Shown here: positions 62,782 to 64,000 of the stretch, piece by piece
Position numbering within the stretch: position 1 is the first letter of the stretch
Layout: every line of letters begins with the position of its first letter
Assembly (NCBI RefSeq): GCF_019059575.1
Contig: NW_024882304.1
Location: forward strand, 248,001-312,000
Reading direction: 5' to 3'
Length of the DNA stretch: 64,000 nucleotides
DNA from: Amphibalanus amphitrite
Taxonomy: Eukaryota > Arthropoda > Thecostraca > Balanomorpha > Balanidae
Position numbers and translations under genes: made by a program
Notes under the pieces: model-generated
The model's input: only the letters and a program-made list of their open reading frames with translations
The model's database searches: none
Told to the model about the DNA's origin: nothing

Positions 62782-64000
62782 AATACAGGTTTACGCGATA
62801 ACTGTACGTTTGGATAGATATTGTTGATGGGGCCATTAGTTTGGTTTGTATGTTTATATAAGTAGGGTTGAGTTTGATAGTTACTTTATTTAAATGTATA
62901 GTAGGTAGGCATGGCTTTTCGAGGAGCACTACGGATCCAAAAGTTTGGACTTTGAATTATTAAAAAAAAACACGCCCGCCCGCCGCCAACCGCAAAGTCC
63001 GCAAAAATAAAAAACGACCGCTTCCAACCGCAAACGCCGCAAAAAAATAAAAACCGCCCGCATCGCGCGCAGCCCGCCGCCAACCGCAAACGCCGGAAAA
63101 ATGAAAACCGCCCGCATCGCCCGCCCACCCGCCGCCAACCGCAAACGCCTCGAAAAAAAAAAACGGCCGCTCGCCGCCAAACACTAAAACCGCAAAATGC
63201 GCCAAAGGCACACCCGAAATTCCGACGCAAACGCCGCAAAAAATAAACAATCGCCCGCCCAACGCAAAAAAAAAAACGCAAAAAACGCCTAAAAACCGTC
63301 TGCATCGCACGCACGCTAACGGCCAACCGAAAACGCCTAAAAATCGCCCGCCCGCCACCAAACACAAACACCGCAAAAAAGTGCCCGCTCGCCTCAAACG
63401 CAAACACCGTAAAAAAGAAACAAAATAGCGCCCGCCCGACCCAAAACGCAAAACGCACGCCCGAAACCCCAACGCAAACGTCGCAATAAATTAAAACAAA
63501 TAAAAAATCGCCCCCCGTCGCAAACCGCAAAAAACGCAAAACGCCGCAAACAAATCAAAACCGCCCGCATCGCCCGCCCGCCCGCCGCCAAACACAAACA
63601 CCGCCGCAAAAAAACCGCCCGCATCGAACGCCTGCCCGCCGCCAACCGCAAAACGCCGCAAAAAAACGGCCGCCCGCCGACAAACGCAAACACCGCAAAA
63701 ACGCAAACACCGCCGCAAAAAACGCCCGCATCGCACGCCTGCCCGCCGCCAACCGCAAAACACCGCAAACGCCGCGACAAAGGAAACCGCCCGCATCGCA
63801 CGCCTAACCGCCGCCAATCGAAAAAGCCGCAAAAGGCCCTACCCTACCCTACCAATATACATACCCTACCCATACCCTAGTCCTACCAATACCCTACCCA
63901 TACCCTACCCTACGTTTACCTTATACCCTACCATACCCAACTTTAACCTAGCATACCCAACTTTACCCTTCCCTACCCAAACGGCAAACCTACCCCTACC
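62782..64000 (+). repeat. array unit 24, type B, cut by the window end
   Basis: Head 'aatacaggtttacgcgataa', C/A-rich block at about 62960-63837, then the TACCC array running to the end of the window. The rest of the unit lies outside. Confidence 0.85.

Larger units (their letters stand above)
6263..64000 (+). repeat. head-to-tail array of non-coding 1.1-2.7 kb units
   Basis: About 21 units follow one another, all in the same orientation, each ending '...ATAATATAGACTAG' or '...ATAATATATCCGACTAG' and followed by 'ATGGC' or 'AATACAGG' heads. Shared landmarks in order are: head with 'TATAACTG'; a TACCC-rich array; three copies of a 'caaatttgagcgcaatcggc' motif with CACGTG sites; 'atcgatcggatttt'; the conserved core 'ttttgggtggatatt'; a stem formed by ACCGATTTC and GAAATCGGT (types A and B); the GC hairpin; and the tail. 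Unit boundaries are given individually. No unit carries a frame I regard as coding. The arrangement is macrosatellite-like and repeatedly invaded by transposons. Confidence 0.85.

Noticed and set aside
6263-64000. Canonical Helitron identity of the units (CTAG end, subterminal hairpin, tandem copies)
   Set aside because: The end fits CTRR, but the hairpin is ~70-100 bp rather than ~11 bp from the end, heads do not start with TC, and the following base is A rather than T. No Rep/helicase is in the window. A distant rolling-circle relationship remains possible.
18418-64000. True telomere
   Set aside because: The TACCC runs are short, degenerate and interrupted by unit sequence many times; a terminal array would be long and uniform.
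7030-64000. CRISPR array from the regularly spaced motifs
   Set aside because: The repeats are long homologous units in a eukaryotic transposon-rich context with no short spacers and no cas genes.

Overview
This is a gene-poor, repeat-dominated stretch of a eukaryotic nuclear genome, most likely an invertebrate animal. The evidence is an APE-type LINE, a Ty3/gypsy-like LTR retrotransposon, a tRNA-derived SINE, and hAT-, Tc1/mariner- and TTAA-type MITEs nested in one another, with no bacterial operon, rRNA gene or recognisable cellular gene. The species cannot be named from the sequence. The only convincing protein-coding genes belong to retrotransposons.

Layout. 1-1110: old interspersed repeats, including a diverged relative of the array unit tail. 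About 1111-6262: a LINE with intact overlapping ORF1 and ORF2 and a (TTA)n 3' end, lying against the middle of an array unit. From 6263 to the window end the DNA is essentially one head-to-tail array of about 21 related non-coding units, all in the same orientation and meeting at a GACTAGA junction. I sort the units into four types: A (about 1.5 kb), B (about 2.4-2.7 kb, with a C/A-rich block and a long TAGGG-complement array), C (about 1.45 kb, with a tRNA-like sequence) and D (about 1.14 kb). They share a body with repeated 'caaatttgagcgcaatcggc'-like motifs, a well conserved core around 'ttttgggtggatatt', a paired 9-bp stem in types A and B, and a short GC hairpin near the 3' end whose closing pair covaries.

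Interruptions. The unit at 7110-14317 is split by three insertions. A 1.1 kb insertion containing a near-perfect palindrome lies at 16872-17985. A non-unit stretch lies at 23515-26741. A 4.86 kb LTR retrotransposon with apparently identical 312-bp LTRs sits at 27162-32020. Further insertions are a Tc1-like MITE (44420-45040), a SINE (45908-46141) and a TTAA MITE (50800-51475). Several units are near-identical over 1-2.4 kb although 5-30 kb apart, which points to recent duplication or gene conversion.

Function. The LINE and LTR element encode their own replication proteins (nucleic-acid binding, endonuclease/RT; gag, protease, RT, RNase H, integrase). The array units encode nothing I can support. 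What is striking in them is structure: covarying hairpins, a possible three-way junction, tRNA-like sequences, recurrent CACGTG sites and G-rich telomere-like arrays. The best candidate for something undescribed is this macrosatellite-like family and how it amplifies.
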